8,340 bases of DNA, from positions 1 to 8,340 of the forward strand of contig DRPD01000287.1 of the NCBI GenBank assembly GCA_011374735.1, given 5' to 3'. The notes beneath the pieces were generated by a model. It had not been told where the DNA came from and did not search any database. It saw only the letters and a list, made by a program, of their open reading frames with translations. The position numbers and the translations under genes were made by a program. This document shows, piece after piece, positions 6,872 through 8,340 of this stretch. The stretch's first letter is position 1; the number at the start of each line of letters is the position of its first letter. The DNA is from Thermopetrobacter sp. (GTDB lineage: Bacteria; Pseudomonadota; Alphaproteobacteria; Rhizobiales; Aestuariivirgaceae).

Positions 6872-6917
6872 AAGCCCCCGATCATGGGATGTGCGAAACA
6901 ATCCGGCATGAACGCGA

Positions 6918-8340
6918 ATGAATGGCAGAGTGACATACGACGTGATCGTCATCGGCGGCGGCCATGCCGGTTGCGAGGCGGCCGCCGCGGCGGCGCGGGC
7001 CGGGGCCAGGGTGGCGCTCGTCACCCACCGCTTCGACCGCATCGGCGAGATGTCCTGCAACCCGGCCATCGGCGGGCTGGGCAAGGGCCATCTGGTGCGC
7101 GAGATCGACGCCCTGGACGGCCTGATGGGCCGCGTCGCCGATCTGTCCGCCATCCAGTTCCGGCTGCTCAACCGCTCGCGCGGGCCGGCGGTGCGCGGCC
7201 CCCGCGCCCAGATCGACCGGGCGCTTTATCGCAAGCACATGCAGGCCGCCATCGCCTCCATCACCGGGCTGGAGGGGATCGAGGGCGAGGCGGCGGACAT
7301 CACGCTGGGCAAGGCCGGCGTGGAGGCGGTGCGGCTGGCCGACGGGCGCACGCTGGCCGCCAAAGCGGTGGTGCTGACCACCGGCACGTTTCTGAACGGC
7401 CTCATTCATCTGGGCGAGAAGAGCTGGCCGGCCGGACGCATGGACGACCCGCCGGCCAAGGCGCTGGCCGACACCCTGCGCCGTCTCGATTTGCCCATGG
7501 GGCGGCTGAAGACCGGCACGCCGCCCAGACTCGACGGGCGCACCATCGACTACGGCCAACTTCAGGAACAGCCGGGCGACGACGACCCGGTGTTCTTCTC
7601 GTTCCTCACGAGAAAAGTAGCCAACCCGCAGGTGGCCTGCCACATCACCCACACCAACGAAAAAACCCACCGCATCATTGCCGACAACCTGTCGCGCTCC
7701 GCCATGTATTCCGGCCGCATCACCGCCACCGGCCCGCGCTACTGCCCGTCCATCGAGGACAAGATCGTCCGCTTCGCCGACCGCGCGGCGCATCAGATCT
7801 TTCTCGAACCGGAGGGGCTGGACGACCACACCGTCTATCCCAACGGCATCTCCACCTCCCTGCCGGAAGACGCGCAGCGGCAACTGCTGGCCACCATCCC
7901 CGGCCTTGAAAACGCGAAGATGCTGCGCCCCGGCTACGCCATCGAATACGATTACGTCGATCCGCGCGCCCTCGATGCGTCGCTGATGCTGAAGAGGGCG
8001 CCGGGGCTGTTCCTGGCCGGGCAGATCAACGGCACCACCGGCTATGAGGAGGCGGCCGCGCAGGGGCTGCTGGCCGGGCTGAACGCGGCGCGCTTGGCCG
8101 GCGATCTGGCCCCCGTCATCATCTCGCGCACCGATGGGTATCTGGGCGTGATGATCGACGATCTGATCACCCGCGGCGTCACGGAACCCTATCGCATGTT
8201 CACCTCAAGGGCCGAATACCGCCTCATGCTGCGCGCCGACAACGCCGATGAACGCCTCACCCCTCTGGGCATCGAAGCCGGCATCGTCGGCGAGGAGCGC
8301 CGCGCCGCATTCGGGGAAAAGATGAAACGGCTCAAGGCGG
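6918..8340 (+). CDS. mnmG: tRNA uridine-5-carboxymethylaminomethyl(34) synthesis enzyme MnmG (GidA), C-terminus beyond window
   Basis: MnmG is the FAD-dependent partner of MnmE. The complex builds the (carboxymethyl)aminomethyl group on wobble uridine 34 of certain tRNAs, using methylene-tetrahydrofolate and NADH. The 474 visible residues show the FAD dinucleotide motif GGGHAG (13-18) and the SCNPAIGG block with Cys47 (46-53). They also show [10 protein letters not shown] (195-204), the first GidA signature [15 protein letters not shown] (272-286) with Cys276, and the second signature from [14 protein letters not shown] (367-380) on. Both conserved cysteines are present. The family is about 620 residues, so roughly 150 C-terminal residues are outside. 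The ATG at 6918 is the earliest possible start, since an in-frame TGA sits three codons upstream. Neither it nor GTG 6930 has a recognisable Shine-Dalgarno. MnmE, its usual upstream neighbour, is not here. Confidence 0.97.
   Translation, partial: MNGRVTYDVIVIGGGHAGCEAAAAAARAGARVALVTHRFDRIGEMSCNPAIGGLGKGHLVREIDALDGLMGRVADLSAIQFRLLNRSRGPAVRGPRAQIDRALYRKHMQAAIASITGLEGIEGEAADITLGKAGVEAVRLADGRTLAAKAVVLTTGTFLNGLIHLGEKSWPAGRMDDPPAKALADTLRRLDLPMGRLKTGTPPRLDGRTIDYGQLQEQPGDDDPVFFSFLTRKVANPQVACHITHTNEKTHRIIADNLSRSAMYSGRITATGPRYCPSIEDKIVRFADRAAHQIFLEPEGLDDHTVYPNGISTSLPEDAQRQLLATIPGLENAKMLRPGYAIEYDYVDPRALDASLMLKRAPGLFLAGQINGTTGYEEAAAQGLLAGLNAARLAGDLAPVIISRTDGYLGVMIDDLITRGVTEPYRMFTSRAEYRLMLRADNADERLTPLGIEAGIVGEERRAAFGEKMKRLKA

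Larger units (their letters stand above)
6472..6917. other. Structured 446-base intergenic region between divergent rimP and mnmG
   Basis: There is no convincing protein gene here. The stretch is visibly richer in A and T than the flanking genes and contains several inverted repeats. From left to right it holds a long hairpin (6542-6600) in the presumed rimP leader and an unpaired perfect AGGAGG on the minus strand (6649-6654). An intrinsic terminator pointing left (6658-6686), a small hairpin (6700-6716) and a minus-strand promoter candidate (6741-6769) come next. A perfect 16-base-pair inverted repeat (6822-6859) and a possible -10 for mnmG (6866-6871) complete it. A minus-strand TTGACG (6638-6643) could be a -35 of a second rimP promoter downstream of the terminator, but no good -10 follows it. 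No DnaA boxes, tRNA or IS remnants were seen. Confidence 0.8.

Noticed and set aside
6472..6917. Possible replication origin, because mnmG (gidA) is often near oriC
   Set aside because: No TTATNCACA-type DnaA boxes or A/T-rich repeats are visible; the inverted repeats are better explained as RNA structures or an operator.
6882..7883. A 333-codon minus-strand frame opposite mnmG
   Set aside because: It is antisense to the mnmG signatures, with no domain and shadow-type composition.
6278..7909. A 543-codon plus-strand frame spanning the rimP antisense, the intergenic region and the mnmG start
   Set aside because: It crosses the structured intergenic region and continues in the wrong frame of mnmG as Arg/Gly/His-rich sequence. 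The ATG at 6908 in this frame competes with the mnmG start but encodes nothing recognisable.

Overview
The window comes from a very G+C-rich bacterium, most likely an alphaproteobacterium. The evidence for this is a YlxR domain fused to an L7Ae-like domain between nusA and infB, a NusA with two C-terminal helix-hairpin-helix blocks and an acidic tail, a partial methyltransferase of the NDUFAF5/BioC-like type, and an MnmG with alphaproteobacterial-looking sequence. Genus cannot be assigned from sequence alone.

Layout: (1) 1-371, minus strand: N-terminal part of a methyltransferase-family protein running off the left edge. (2) 427-615, plus strand: a 62-residue protein with two predicted membrane segments, ending 10 bases from the end of rbfA. 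(3) 626-6471, minus strand: a compact translation/transcription operon in the order rimP, nusA, ylxR, infB, rbfA. Its genes are spaced 15-23 bases apart, or overlap by up to 4 bases at rimP/nusA. (4) 6472-6917: the only long non-coding stretch, less G+C-rich than its surroundings and full of inverted repeats. It separates the divergent rimP operon from mnmG. (5) 6918-8340, plus strand: the first 474 codons of mnmG, cut by the right edge.

The operon encodes proteins acting at the transcription/translation interface. RimP and RbfA mature the 30S subunit, NusA is the elongation/termination factor, YlxR is an RNA-binding protein, and IF2 joins initiator tRNA and subunits. MnmG modifies the wobble uridine of tRNAs.

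The coding regions are conventional. The part most worth a second look is the 446-base intergenic region. On the minus strand it holds a plausible sigma70-type promoter followed about 75 bases later by a strong intrinsic terminator, which means either a short stand-alone RNA or an attenuated leader of the rimP-nusA operon. It also holds a perfect 16-base-pair inverted repeat upstream of mnmG and a long hairpin in the rimP leader. I found no tRNA, rRNA, CRISPR array or insertion sequence.
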